Source of the DNA: Amycolatopsis palatopharyngis
GTDB taxonomy: Bacteria; Actinomycetota; Actinomycetes; Mycobacteriales; Pseudonocardiaceae
Direction of reading: 5' to 3'
Assembly: GCF_003385185.1 (NCBI RefSeq)
Contig: NZ_PQHZ01000006.1
Location: 124,001 to 188,000 of the forward strand
DNA length: 64,000 nt
Shown here: piece after piece, positions 54,574 to 63,643 of the stretch
How positions within the stretch are numbered: the stretch's first letter is position 1
How the letters are laid out: every line of letters starts with the position of its first letter
Notes under the pieces: model-generated
Seen by the model: only the letters and a program-made list of their open reading frames with translations
Told to the model about the DNA's origin: nothing
The model's database searches: none
Translations under genes and position numbers: made by a program

Positions 54574-55853
54574 TGGACGGCGGACGGATGCACGATCTGG
54601 TGCGCCGGTTGTACCCACTCTGCCGGAGTATCACCGGCGACGGGGTTCGCCGGACGTTGGACATCGTGTCCGAACAGATTCCACTGCGGGTACACGAGGT
54701 GCCGACCGGGACCCCCGTCCTGGACTGGACCGTGCCGCGGGAATGGAACATCCGGGACGCCTACATCGCCGACGGCGCGGGAAACCGGGTGGTGGATTTC
54801 GCCGAGTCCAGTCTGCACGTCGTCAGCTACAGCGTGCCGGTCTCGGCGACCATGACGCTGCAGCAGCTCCGGCCGCACCTGCACACCCTGCCGGAACATC
54901 CCTCGTGGATCCCCTACCGGACGAGTTACTACGCGCCGGACTGGGGATTCTGCCTCGCGCAGAACACGTTGGACGCCATGCCGGAAGGGGACTACGACGT
55001 CCACATCGACTCCACACTGGCCGAAGGGCTGCTGACCTACGGCGAGTACGTCGTGCCAGGACAGGTCGCCGACGAGGTCATCGTTTCCTGCCATGTATGC
55101 CACCCCTCGCTGGCCAACGACAACCTCGCCGGCATCGCGGTCGCGACGGCGCTGGCCACGGGTCTGTCCTACCAATCCCCGTACTACACATACCGATTCC
55201 TGTTCATCCCCGGAACCATCGGATCCATCACCTGGCTGGCGCGCAACTTCGAGCACGTGGCGAGGATCCGGCACGGACTGGTGCTGGCCTGCGCTGGCGA
55301 TCGTGGCGCGCTTACCTACAAGCAGAGCAGGCGCGGGGACGCGGAGATCGACCGCGTGCTGCGCCATCTGCTGCACTCAAGCGGTCGTCCGCACGAGATC
55401 GTGGAGTTCTCGCCGTACGGCTACGACGAGCGGCAGTTCTGCTCGCCTGGGTTCGACCTCGGCGTCGGTTCCCTGACCCGCACCCCACACGCCGGCTATC
55501 CGGAGTACCACACTTCGGCCGACAACCCGGACTTCGTCTCGGCCGAAGCCATGGCGGACACGCTGGCGACCTGTAGCGAAGCGTTCTCCATATTGGACCG
55601 TAATCGGACGTATGTGAACTTGAGCCCGTACGGGGAACCGCAACTGGGCAGGCGGGGACTGTACGACTCCCTGGGCGGGCGTAGCGATGCGAAACAGGCT
55701 CAGCTGGCGATGCTCTGGGTACTCAACCTCTCCGACGGCGAGCACAGCCTGCTCGATATCGCCGAACGCGCCGCGATGCCGTTCGATGCCGTGGCCGCTG
55801 CGGCGGACGCACTACACGAAGCCGGGCTGCTCAAAGGTGCGGAAGGGACATGA
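54573..55853 (+). CDS. DUF4910 aminopeptidase-like protein
   Basis: A 426-aa protein with three parts: an N-terminal DUF2172-like region (LYPLCRSITGDGVRRTL, TVPREWNIRDAYI), an M28-like metallopeptidase core with possible metal ligands in SCHVCHPSLANDNLAG and YPEYHTSADNPD, and a C-terminal winged-helix-like tail. Such proteins recur in surface-glycan clusters, where their substrate is unknown; a peptide or an amide on a sugar is possible. ATG 54588 is an alternative start. It overlaps its neighbours by 1 and 4 nt. Confidence 0.82.
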   Translation: MDGGRMHDLVRRLYPLCRSITGDGVRRTLDIVSEQIPLRVHEVPTGTPVLDWTVPREWNIRDAYIADGAGNRVVDFAESSLHVVSYSVPVSATMTLQQLRPHLHTLPEHPSWIPYRTSYYAPDWGFCLAQNTLDAMPEGDYDVHIDSTLAEGLLTYGEYVVPGQVADEVIVSCHVCHPSLANDNLAGIAVATALATGLSYQSPYYTYRFLFIPGTIGSITWLARNFEHVARIRHGLVLACAGDRGALTYKQSRRGDAEIDRVLRHLLHSSGRPHEIVEFSPYGYDERQFCSPGFDLGVGSLTRTPHAGYPEYHTSADNPDFVSAEAMADTLATCSEAFSILDRNRTYVNLSPYGEPQLGRRGLYDSLGGRSDAKQAQLAMLWVLNLSDGEHSLLDIAERAAMPFDAVAAAADALHEAGLLKGAEGT

Positions 55854-57229
55854 GCGAGGGGCATCAGCCGGAGACCGGCAACTCCGGCCCGCGAACAAAA
55901 CGGACCGGGCGGCATCGCGTCGTCGCGCCGCCGGGCGCTAAGCGGGCGGTCGCGGGTCGGATCAGCTGGGGCCTCGCGGATCAGGCCGTGTCCAGTATGA
56001 CCAACTTCGCCGTCGGCATCTACGTGGCGCGCACCCTCGGTGTCACAGAGTTCGGTATCTTCACGCTCGCCTGGGTGACCTACGGCCTGGTGCTCAACAT
56101 CTCCCGTGGTCTCACGACCGACCCACTCGTCGTCCGCTTCAGCGGCGTCTCCGCTGCCTCCTGGCGCGCCGGAGTGGCCAGGTCCTCCGGGACGGCGTCG
56201 CTCATCGGTCTCGTGTCCGGTGCGGTGAGTGTGGTCCTGGGGCTGCTCATCGGCGGCGGGATCGGCGCTGCGTTCGTCGCGCTCGGTCTGGTGTTCCCCA
56301 TGCTGCTGTTGCAGGACAGCTGGCGGTTCGCCTTCTTCGCGGCGGGACAGGGGCGCAAGGCCTTCGTCAATGACCTGGTGTGGGGCGCGGCGCTGATTCC
56401 CGCACTGGTGATCGCCGCCCAGCACGGGAGTGTCTTCTGGTTCGTGGTGGCCTGGGGCATCTCCGGTGGTGTCGCCGCCGGGTTCGGCTACTTCCAGACC
56501 GGTGTGATCCCTTCGATGGCGGCGGCCGGTGCGTGGCTGCGGCAGCAGCGAGACCTCGGTCCGCGCTACCTCATGGAGAACGTCAGCAACAGTGGTGCCT
56601 CCCAGCTACGGATGTACGGGCTCGGCGCGATCGCGGGCCTCAGCGAGGTCGGGGCGATCCGTGGCGCGGAACTGTTGCTGGGACCGTTCCTCGCGGTGCT
56701 GATGGGCCTCAGTCTGGTCGCGGTCCCAGAGGCCGCGCGAATACTGCGGCGGGCACCACACAGGTTGCCGAGGTTCTGCCTCCTCCTCGGTGGCAGCCAG
56801 GCCGCTGCCGCACTCGTGTGGGGCTGCACCCTGTTGCTGATTCCGGACTCGGCAGGCGAGTTCGTGCTGGACTCGGTCTGGGAGCCCGCTTCCACACTGA
56901 TCCTGCCGGTCACACTGTCCGTCACCGGTGCGGGACTCGTCGCGGGGGCGGCCTCCGGACTGCGCGCACTGGGCGCCGCACGGCGCAGCCTGCGCTCCCA
57001 GCTGATCGCGTCTTCGGGCTACCTCGCGGGCGGACTCGCCGGGGCGAGTGTGGCGGGCGCTCTCGGCGCGAGCTGGGGCTCCGCGACCGCCATCTGGTGC
57101 GGCGCCGCGATCTGGTGGTGCCAGCTCAGGATCGCGCACCGCGAGCACGAGACCGCCACAACCGACCGGTTCGAAAGAACCGACGAACGTACGGCGCAGG
57201 CCGGCCGCGACGAGATGAGGACACCATGA
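55850..57229 (+). CDS. Polysaccharide flippase-like membrane protein
   Basis: A 459-aa protein of the MATE/Wzx (MOP) superfamily with about a dozen hydrophobic helices after a basic N-terminal tail of 35 residues. Seen: SWGLADQAVSSMTNFAVGIYVARTLGVTEFGIFTLAW, the typical first-helix pattern of polysaccharide exporters. It probably moves the lipid-linked glycan made by this operon across the membrane. It overlaps both neighbours by 4 nt. Confidence 0.82.
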   Translation: MSEGHQPETGNSGPRTKRTGRHRVVAPPGAKRAVAGRISWGLADQAVSSMTNFAVGIYVARTLGVTEFGIFTLAWVTYGLVLNISRGLTTDPLVVRFSGVSAASWRAGVARSSGTASLIGLVSGAVSVVLGLLIGGGIGAAFVALGLVFPMLLLQDSWRFAFFAAGQGRKAFVNDLVWGAALIPALVIAAQHGSVFWFVVAWGISGGVAAGFGYFQTGVIPSMAAAGAWLRQQRDLGPRYLMENVSNSGASQLRMYGLGAIAGLSEVGAIRGAELLLGPFLAVLMGLSLVAVPEAARILRRAPHRLPRFCLLLGGSQAAAALVWGCTLLLIPDSAGEFVLDSVWEPASTLILPVTLSVTGAGLVAGAASGLRALGAARRSLRSQLIASSGYLAGGLAGASVAGALGASWGSATAIWCGAAIWWCQLRIAHREHETATTDRFERTDERTAQAGRDEMRTP

Positions 57230-58182
57230 CCGACGTCCCGAGACTGAGTATCGGACTCCCCGTCTACAACGGAGCGGAGTATCTGTCCGAGGCGCTCGAT
57301 GCCTTGCTCGGCCAGAGCTTCCAGGATTTCGAGCTGATCATCTCCGACAACGCGTCCTTCGACGAGACCGAGAACATCTGCCGGCGATACGCGGACCAGG
57401 ACTCCCGGATCCGCTACATCCGACTGCCCAAAAACATCGGGGCGTCACCGAATCACAATCTCGTCTTCACCGAGGCGAGGGGGGAGTACTTCAAATGGGC
57501 CTCCCACGATGATCTCTACGGCCGGGAACTGCTGCGGCGCTGTGTCGAGATACTCGACGCGGATCCGCAGGTGGTGCTCGCCCATTCCTGGAACGCCGTC
57601 ATCGACAGCACCGGCGCGGTCATCGAGCCGTTCGACTACAGCATGGCAACGGACTCGCCCCACGCGCCGGAACGGTTCCGCGGCCTGCTGTTCGCACCGG
57701 GCGGAGACGATTTCTACGGAGTGATCCGCGCGAACATACTGCGCCGCGTCGCCCCACTCGACAGCTACCACCACGCCGACCGGACGATCGTCGCCGAGAT
57801 CGCGCTGCACGGCCGGTTCCAGCAGGTCCCAGAACTGCTGTACTTCCGCCGCGATCACCCCACCCGTGCCGAGCGCGCGAACCCGACCAAACGCAGCCGG
57901 TGCGCGAACCTCGATCCGCGCCGTGCTGATCCGGTCCGGCATCCCACCGTCCGGCTGCTCGGCGAGTACGTGTTCGGATTCGCCCGCATGATCCGGCGCG
58001 CGCCGCTCACCTCGGCGCAGCGCCGGGAGTGCTACCTGTACCTGGCGCAGTGGTTGCTGAGCCGGGCCGTGCCCTGGCGCGAGAAGAACGCGGTGCCCGA
58101 GCCGGTTCCCCCGGTCGAGCTCGACACGCTGTCGGGCACCGTCGACGCTGTCGTCCCCGGCAGGCACGGGCGAACTCCGTGA
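57226..58182 (+). CDS. GT2 family glycosyltransferase
   Basis: GT-A fold glycosyltransferase family 2, 318 aa. Seen: RLSIGLPVYNGAEYLSEALDALLGQSFQDFELIISDNAS at the N-terminus, the metal-binding DXD-like ASHDDLY near residue 95, and a downstream basic region. It would add one sugar of the glycan. It is the only glycosyltransferase in the operon, and no priming transferase or polymerase was found. GAGG precedes the ATG. It overlaps the flippase gene by 4 nt. Confidence 0.88.
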   Translation: MTDVPRLSIGLPVYNGAEYLSEALDALLGQSFQDFELIISDNASFDETENICRRYADQDSRIRYIRLPKNIGASPNHNLVFTEARGEYFKWASHDDLYGRELLRRCVEILDADPQVVLAHSWNAVIDSTGAVIEPFDYSMATDSPHAPERFRGLLFAPGGDDFYGVIRANILRRVAPLDSYHHADRTIVAEIALHGRFQQVPELLYFRRDHPTRAERANPTKRSRCANLDPRRADPVRHPTVRLLGEYVFGFARMIRRAPLTSAQRRECYLYLAQWLLSRAVPWREKNAVPEPVPPVELDTLSGTVDAVVPGRHGRTP

Positions 58183-59408
58183 ACGGCCGGCGCATCGGCC
58201 TGTTCGGCCTGTTCGGTTCGGGCAACCTCGGCAACGACGGTTCGCTCGAGGCGGTGCTCACCTATCTGCGCCGGGAGTACCCGGACGCGGTTCTCGACTG
58301 CCTCTGCCCGGAGCCAGGGGAGGTGACCCGCCGGTTCGGGATCGCGTCGACTCCGCTGCACTGGTACGACTCACGGGCTCCGAAGGCCGGCGGAGTCTCG
58401 CACGCGGGTCTGAAGGTCCTCGGCAAGGTGTTCGATCTGGTGCGCACACTGCGCTGGACGCGGCAGCACGACGTCGTGATCGTGCCGGGCATGGGCGTGC
58501 TGGAAACGACCCTGCCGTTGCGGCCGTGGGGGTTCCCCTACGCCCTGTTCCTGTTGTGCGCATCCGGCAAGCTCGTCGGTACCAAGGTCGCTCTCGTCAA
58601 CGTCGGGGCCAACGTCATCTCCCAGCGGCTCACCCGGTGGTTGTCCACCTCGTCCGCGCGCCTGGCCCACTACCGTTCGTTCCGCGACGAACTGTCCCGG
58701 CAGTCGATGCGTGAGATGGGTGTGGACACGTCGCGGGACGTGGTCTACCCCGATCTGGTGTACGCGCTCGACACCCCCGATGCTGCGCCCTCCAGGAGCG
58801 GAACGATCGGTGTCGGCGTGATGGACTTCCACGGCGGCAACGACGAACGGGAGAGCGCCGGGGAGATCCACTCGGCCTACGTCGGCGCGATGACGCGATT
58901 CGTGCACCGATTACTGGACGCGGGCCACGGGGTCAGGCTGTTCACCGGCGACCGGGTCGACGAGGTCGTCGTGGCGGAGATCCTGGCCGACGTGCGACGC
59001 GGCAGGTCTGAAACGGACCGTTCCCGGGTGGTCGCGGAACCGGTGGACTCGCTCGCGGAACTGATGCGGCAGATGACATTGGTGGACATCGTGGTCGGTA
59101 CCCGCTACCACAACGTGGTCTGCGCCGTGAAACTCGGAAAGCCGACGATCTCGGTCAGCTACTCGGCGAAGAGTGACCAGATCCTGATCGACATGGGCCT
59201 TGGCGAGTTCTGTCAGTCCGCACGAGCGGTCGACGTCGAACTGCTGATGAAACAGGTCGGTGTGCTGGCGAAGCAGGGAGAGCAGCTGCGGTGCGCGATG
59301 CTGGAGCTCGGCACGGAGTACTCCAGTGAACTCGAGCGGCAGTTCCGGAAACTGTCCGATGTGCTCTTTCCCGTAGCCGAGGCCGCCGAGATCGAGGAGC
59401 CGCGATGA
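58179..59408 (+). CDS. Polysaccharide pyruvyl transferase family protein
   Basis: A 409-aa protein of the PS_pyruv_trans family, which adds pyruvyl ketals to glycans using phosphoenolpyruvate. Seen: N-terminal GLFGLFGSGNLGNDGSLEAVL, VVIVPGMGVLE, GTKVALVNVGANVI, DVVYPDLVYAL, and the C-terminal VGTRYHNVVCAVKLGKPTISVSYSAKSDQI, a family signature. GTG 58179 overlaps the GT2 stop. It is the strongest hint that the product is an acidic, pyruvylated glycan. Confidence 0.87.
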   Translation: MNGRRIGLFGLFGSGNLGNDGSLEAVLTYLRREYPDAVLDCLCPEPGEVTRRFGIASTPLHWYDSRAPKAGGVSHAGLKVLGKVFDLVRTLRWTRQHDVVIVPGMGVLETTLPLRPWGFPYALFLLCASGKLVGTKVALVNVGANVISQRLTRWLSTSSARLAHYRSFRDELSRQSMREMGVDTSRDVVYPDLVYALDTPDAAPSRSGTIGVGVMDFHGGNDERESAGEIHSAYVGAMTRFVHRLLDAGHGVRLFTGDRVDEVVVAEILADVRRGRSETDRSRVVAEPVDSLAELMRQMTLVDIVVGTRYHNVVCAVKLGKPTISVSYSAKSDQILIDMGLGEFCQSARAVDVELLMKQVGVLAKQGEQLRCAMLELGTEYSSELERQFRKLSDVLFPVAEAAEIEEPR

Positions 59409-59974
59409 AGCTCACCAGGGTTCCGGCGATCGCCGGTGCCTGTCTCTTCGAGCCCACGCCACACGTCGACGAACGGGGTTTCTTCTCCCGCACCCTGGAC
59501 CGAGACGTGCTGCGATCGGCCGGGATCGACCCGGACGGTTTCGTGCAGGACTCGTTGTCCCGGTCGGCCCTCGGCGTGCTGCGCGGTATGCACCTGCGGA
59601 CGGGCACGGGTGAGGCGAAACTGGTGCGTTGTTCGGCGGGTGAGGTGTTCGACGCCGTGGTCGATCTGCGGCCGGGCTCGCCGACCTACCGCAACAAGGA
59701 GTACTTCGAACTGTCCGGGCGGACCCAGATCACGCTCTACGTCCCCGCGGGCTGTGCGCACGGATTCCAGGCGCTGACCGACCCCGCCGATGTGTCGTAC
59801 CGGATCGACAGGGCACACGATCCGGCCGAGGACGTCACGATCTCGTGGGCCGATCCCGAGCTCGCCATTCCGTGGCCACTGCCCGTGGCGATGATGTCGG
59901 AGCGGGACAGGCAGGCGCCCTCGCTCGCCGAGGTGCTGGACCGGCTACACGACCGCGCCGAGGCGCCGTCATGA
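59405..59974 (+). CDS. RmlC-like dTDP-sugar 3,5-epimerase family protein
   Basis: Cupin of the RmlC family, 189 aa. Seen: PHVDERGFFSRTLDRD, VLRGMHLRTGTGEAKLVRC with the catalytic His at residue 63, GEVFDAVVDLRPGSPTY, and YVPAGCAHGFQAL. At the place of the catalytic Tyr (EYNP in mycobacterial RmlC) this protein has RAHDP, with His138 instead. It may be a single-site epimerase, an isomerase or a non-epimerising relative. It overlaps its neighbours by 4 nt. Confidence 0.82.
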   Translation: MKLTRVPAIAGACLFEPTPHVDERGFFSRTLDRDVLRSAGIDPDGFVQDSLSRSALGVLRGMHLRTGTGEAKLVRCSAGEVFDAVVDLRPGSPTYRNKEYFELSGRTQITLYVPAGCAHGFQALTDPADVSYRIDRAHDPAEDVTISWADPELAIPWPLPVAMMSERDRQAPSLAEVLDRLHDRAEAPS

Positions 59975-61296
59975 CCACGCCGAGCCCACCGCTGCCCCGC
60001 TCGGCGGAGGCGAACGCCCGCCTGCACGCTCTGATCCCGGGCGGCGCACACACCTATGCCAAGGGGGATGACCAGTACCCGGAGGGTATGGCACCGGTCA
60101 TCTCCCACGGCCACGGCGCGTACGTATGGGACGTCGACGGCAATTCCTATATCGAGTACGGCTCGGGTTTGCGTTCGGTCAGCCTCGGCCACGCCCATCC
60201 GAAAGTGCTCGAAGCCGTGCGCCGCGAACTCGGCCGTGGGGCGAACTTCGTCCGGCCGAGCATTCTGGAACTCGAGGCAGCGGAACGGTTTCTGGCGACG
60301 GTGCCGACCGCGGAGATGGTGAAGTTCGCCAAGAACGGCTCGGACGTCACCACCGCCGCCGTCCGGCTCGCCCGAGCCGTGACCGGCCGCCCGCTGGTGG
60401 CGATCTGCGGCGATCAACCGTTCTTCTCCACCGACGACTGGTTCATCGGTACCACCGCGATGTCCGCGGGTGTTCCCGAGCCGATCACACAGCTGACTCG
60501 CACGTTCCCCTACGGCGATCTGGCCGCCACAGAGGCCTTGCTGCGCGAGCACGACGGACAGGTGGCGTGCCTGATGCTGGAGGCCGCTGGCCAGCAGGAG
60601 CCACCCCCTGGTTACCTGGCCGGCCTGCGGCAGCTCGCCGACCGCTTCGGCTGCATGCTGATCTTCGACGAGATGATCACCGGCTTTCGCTGGTCCCCGG
60701 CGGGCGCCCAGGGGCTGTACGGGGTAGTGCCTGATCTGTCGGCGTTCGGAAAGGCACTCGGTAACGGATTCGCGGTCTCGGCCCTGGCAGGCCGGCGGGA
60801 TCTGCTGGAGCAGGGCGGTCTGCGGGACTCCCGTGAGCGGGTGTTCCTGCTTTCCACGACCCACGGTGCGGAGACCCATTCGCTGGCCGCTGCCATGGCC
60901 GTGATGCGGACCTATGTGGAGGAAGACGTCACCGCGCGTCTGCACGCCCTCGGCGAGCGGCTGGCCAAAGGCGTCAGAGAGGTCGCAGACGCGATGGGAG
61001 TCGGCGGACACGTCCTCGTCCGCGGTCGCGCGAGCAACCTGGTCTTCGACACCCTGGACGGCGATCTCCGGCCGTCACAGGAGTACCGGACGCTCTTCCT
61101 GCGTCAGCTCATCGCGGGCGGCGTACTCGGCCCGTCCTTCGTCGTCAGCAGCGCGCTGACCGAGGAGGACATCGACCGGACGGTGGACGTCGTCGGGCAG
61201 GCGTGTGCGGTCTACCGTAAAGCACTGGATGCGGGGGATCCGTTGGCATTGACCGGAGGCAGGCCGGTCCGGCCGGTTTTCCGCCGCTTCGCGTGA
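59971..61296 (+). CDS. Class III PLP aminotransferase, glutamate-1-semialdehyde mutase-like
   Basis: A 441-aa PLP enzyme resembling glutamate-1-semialdehyde 2,1-aminomutase. Seen: LIPGGAHTYAKGDDQYPEG, FAKNGSDVTTAAVRLARAVT, LIFDEMITGFRW with the PLP Asp, and FGKALGNGFAVSALAG with the Schiff-base Lys. The context is a sugar operon, so it likely transaminates a keto sugar or another small ketone rather than making tetrapyrrole precursors. Last of the ten overlapping genes. A hairpin at 61311-61335 follows. Confidence 0.85.
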   Translation: MTTPSPPLPRSAEANARLHALIPGGAHTYAKGDDQYPEGMAPVISHGHGAYVWDVDGNSYIEYGSGLRSVSLGHAHPKVLEAVRRELGRGANFVRPSILELEAAERFLATVPTAEMVKFAKNGSDVTTAAVRLARAVTGRPLVAICGDQPFFSTDDWFIGTTAMSAGVPEPITQLTRTFPYGDLAATEALLREHDGQVACLMLEAAGQQEPPPGYLAGLRQLADRFGCMLIFDEMITGFRWSPAGAQGLYGVVPDLSAFGKALGNGFAVSALAGRRDLLEQGGLRDSRERVFLLSTTHGAETHSLAAAMAVMRTYVEEDVTARLHALGERLAKGVREVADAMGVGGHVLVRGRASNLVFDTLDGDLRPSQEYRTLFLRQLIAGGVLGPSFVVSSALTEEDIDRTVDVVGQACAVYRKALDAGDPLALTGGRPVRPVFRRFA

Positions 61297-61310
61297 CAGC
61301 TGCTTTTCAA

Positions 61311-61335
61311 CGCTTTCGGGTGACGTCGAGAAGCG
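61311..61335 (+). terminator. Possible operon-end hairpin
   Basis: CGCTT (61311-61315) pairs with AAGCG (61331-61335), extended inward by a G:U and TCG/CGA-like pairing with one bulge. It lies 14 bp after the aminotransferase stop. Weak, but positioned where the ten-gene transcript should end. Confidence 0.3.
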
Positions 61336-61346
61336 GGACCACTGCG

Positions 61347-61352
61347 TAAATT
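61347..61352 (+). promoter_or_regulatory. -10 element of leaderless beta-helix gene
   Basis: TAAATT lies 7 nt upstream of ATG 61360, which decides against the TTG at 61351. It indicates that this gene has its own promoter, apart from the glycan operon. Confidence 0.5.
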
Positions 61353-61359
61353 GTCCAGA

Positions 61360-62853
61360 ATGGCCAGACGATGTGTCGCCTTCCTGCTCGCCCTCTGCGT
61401 CGCGCACACAACGGTGCTCCCGGTGTGGGCGAGCACCGCGGACGGGCCCGGCCCGACCGCGGCCTGTGACAACCAGCCCACCAACCACGTAGCCCCGCCG
61501 GAAGGTGCCGTGACCGTCCGGCCCGAGGTGGACAACGACCTCCAAGCCAGGACTTCGGCCAGTCCCCCGGGGACCGCGTTCTGGCTCGCTCCCGGGAAGC
61601 ACACCCTGGGCGAGGACGAGTTCGGCCAGGTCATTCCCAAGGAGGGCAACGTCTATCTCGGGGCTCCCGGCGCGGTGCTGGACGGCCGAGGGCTCAATCG
61701 CTTCGCCTTCACCCAACGCGCCGAGAACGTGGTCATCGACGGCCTCACGATCCAGGGGTTCGTCGCACCACAGGACCAGGGCGTGGTCAACCACGACTCC
61801 GGTGACGGCTGGGTGATCGAGAACAGCACGATCCAGCACAACCGTGGCGCGGCCCTGATGGCCGGCGCAGGTCAGGTGATGCGGCACAACTGCCTGCGCG
61901 AGAACGGCCAGTACGGCATCAATGCTTACCAGGCGGGAGACCGGATCTCCGGGATCGTCGTCGAGGCCAACGAGATCGTCGGCAACAACACCGACGACTG
62001 GGAGACGAAGGTGCCCGGCTGCGGCTGCAGTGGCGCCATGAAGTTCTGGGCCGTCGACGGTGCCGACATCAGAAACAACTGGGTCCACCACAATCACGGT
62101 GCCGGGCTGTGGGCCGACACCAACAACAACGACTTTCTGGTGGAAGGCAATCTGTTCGAGGACAACGAGGCCGAGGCGGTCTTCTACGAGATCAGCTACA
62201 ACCTCGTACTGCGGGACAACACTTTCCGCCGCAACACTCTCGTGCAGGGCAAGAGGTTCGCCGAGCGCGGCGACAACTTCCCGGTCGCGACCGTCTACCT
62301 GTCGGAGGCGGGCGGAGAGCCCCGGGTGCCCGCCCGCACCGATCGGATCGAGATTCACGGCAACGTCTTCGAGGACAACTGGGCAGGCATCACCCTGTGG
62401 GAGAACGCGGACCGTTTTTGCAACAGTCCGGCCAATACCTCATCCGGCTACTGCACGAAACTGGTGGGCGCCAAGGAGGAATGCACAAGGCCGGATATCA
62501 CTTCCGCCCCCTTGTACGACGACTGCCGGTGGAAGACCCGGAGGGTGGACATCCAGGACAACACCTTCCGGTTCGACCCCGCCAACGTCGGCTGTGCCGG
62601 TGAACTGTGCGGACGCATGGCGGTGTTGTCCAACTACGGCACCTATCCCGACTGGTCTCCCTACCAAGGGCATGGGGTGGCGGAGGCGATCACGTTCGGC
62701 CAGGACAACCGCTGGCACGGAAACTCCTATTCGGGGCCGTGGCGGTTCCTCGCCCACGACACGTCGAGAGCGCTGACCGTCGAGCAGTGGCGGGCGGCGC
62801 CCTACGAGCAGGACACGTGCAGTTCGTTCAGTGGTGCGGCACCGGCCTGTTGA
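61360..62853 (+). CDS. Secreted right-handed parallel beta-helix protein
   Basis: A 497-aa exported protein. Signal peptide: ARR, hydrophobic stretch, VLPVWAS cleavage site. The body shows repeated beta-helix coils (VVIDGLTIQGF, WVIENSTIQHNRGAAL, IVVEANEIVGNN, FLVEGNLFEDNEAEAV, IEIHGNVFEDNWAG), as in pectate-lyase-like and glycan-modifying proteins. At least eight Cys, mostly in the C-terminal half, suggest disulfides. It may bind or cut the surface glycan, which is inference from position. Its end overlaps the convergent PAP2 gene by 26 bp. Confidence 0.85.
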   Translation: MARRCVAFLLALCVAHTTVLPVWASTADGPGPTAACDNQPTNHVAPPEGAVTVRPEVDNDLQARTSASPPGTAFWLAPGKHTLGEDEFGQVIPKEGNVYLGAPGAVLDGRGLNRFAFTQRAENVVIDGLTIQGFVAPQDQGVVNHDSGDGWVIENSTIQHNRGAALMAGAGQVMRHNCLRENGQYGINAYQAGDRISGIVVEANEIVGNNTDDWETKVPGCGCSGAMKFWAVDGADIRNNWVHHNHGAGLWADTNNNDFLVEGNLFEDNEAEAVFYEISYNLVLRDNTFRRNTLVQGKRFAERGDNFPVATVYLSEAGGEPRVPARTDRIEIHGNVFEDNWAGITLWENADRFCNSPANTSSGYCTKLVGAKEECTRPDITSAPLYDDCRWKTRRVDIQDNTFRFDPANVGCAGELCGRMAVLSNYGTYPDWSPYQGHGVAEAITFGQDNRWHGNSYSGPWRFLAHDTSRALTVEQWRAAPYEQDTCSSFSGAAPAC

Positions 62854-63517
62854 GCCGTTGCCGGTACCGATCGAGCACCCTGTCGAGCACCAGCGCCGTC
62901 AGCGTGGTGACCGCCAGTGCTGTGCAGTAACCACCGATGGTGTCGGTGGGGTAATGGACGCCCAGCGCGACCTGCGACCACGCCATCTCCGCGCCCGCCA
63001 CCACCGTTCCCGCGAACATCAGCGCGATCGCGGGAGCCAGGGGGATCCCGAACACCTGGACTACGAGGAGCAGGAAGACGACCGCCAGCGCGGTGGCCAT
63101 CGCGGTGTGCCCGCTCGGGTACGACAGGTGCTCACCGTTGATCGTGCGGCCGAACACGGGTTTGAGCAGCGTGGTCGTGAGCACTGTCAGCGCGGGACCC
63201 GCCAGCGCGAGCACGGCGAGCCGAAAGCGGTGCAGCGTGAGGCAGAGGGCGGCAAGGACGGTCACGAGGATCGCCGCGCCGACCGGCTCGCCGCCGAAGT
63301 CGACGAACACCGCCAGCGCCAGAGCTGGCTCGGCTGGATCACCGGCGGCCGCCATGAGGGACCGATCCAGACCGCCGGGGGTGCTGTCTCCTGAGTAGTA
63401 CGACCCCAGCGAAACCAGCAGCAGCGCGGCAAGTGCGGTCAGCGCGACGAGCGGTACGCGCAGGGGAGGGAGAAGGGCGGGCGGCGCGCACCCGCGGCCG
63501 ACGGCGAGGCTGATCAC
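62828..63517 (-). CDS. PAP2-family membrane phosphatase
   Basis: Phosphatidic-acid-phosphatase type 2 protein, 229 aa, with about six helices. Active-site motifs seen: KPVFGRTINGE, YPSGHTAMATAL and SQVALGVHYPTDTIGG. A likely substrate is a polyprenyl diphosphate or other lipid phosphate, for example recycling of the glycan carrier; the family is also used for lipid remodelling. The start is GTG 63515-63517 with GAGGTGA about 8 nt upstream. Confidence 0.88.
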   Translation of the reverse strand: MISLAVGRGCAPPALLPPLRVPLVALTALAALLLVSLGSYYSGDSTPGGLDRSLMAAAGDPAEPALALAVFVDFGGEPVGAAILVTVLAALCLTLHRFRLAVLALAGPALTVLTTTLLKPVFGRTINGEHLSYPSGHTAMATALAVVFLLLVVQVFGIPLAPAIALMFAGTVVAGAEMAWSQVALGVHYPTDTIGGYCTALAVTTLTALVLDRVLDRYRQRLNRPVPHH

Positions 63518-63643
63518 GAGACGTTCACCTCTTCCGAATCGGTACGCGCCCCGGTTTCGTTTCGGTGTAGGCGGCTGTTCGGCGTAACGCGGGCACTGCG
63601 GGCGAATTCATCTGCAAGCAGCGGGAGAAGAGGACACGGGACC

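Noticed and set aside
63518-63643. Lasso precursor peptide upstream of the PqqD-like gene
   Set aside because: No 30-60 codon frame with a ribosome binding site and a plausible leader/core was found in these 126 bp.
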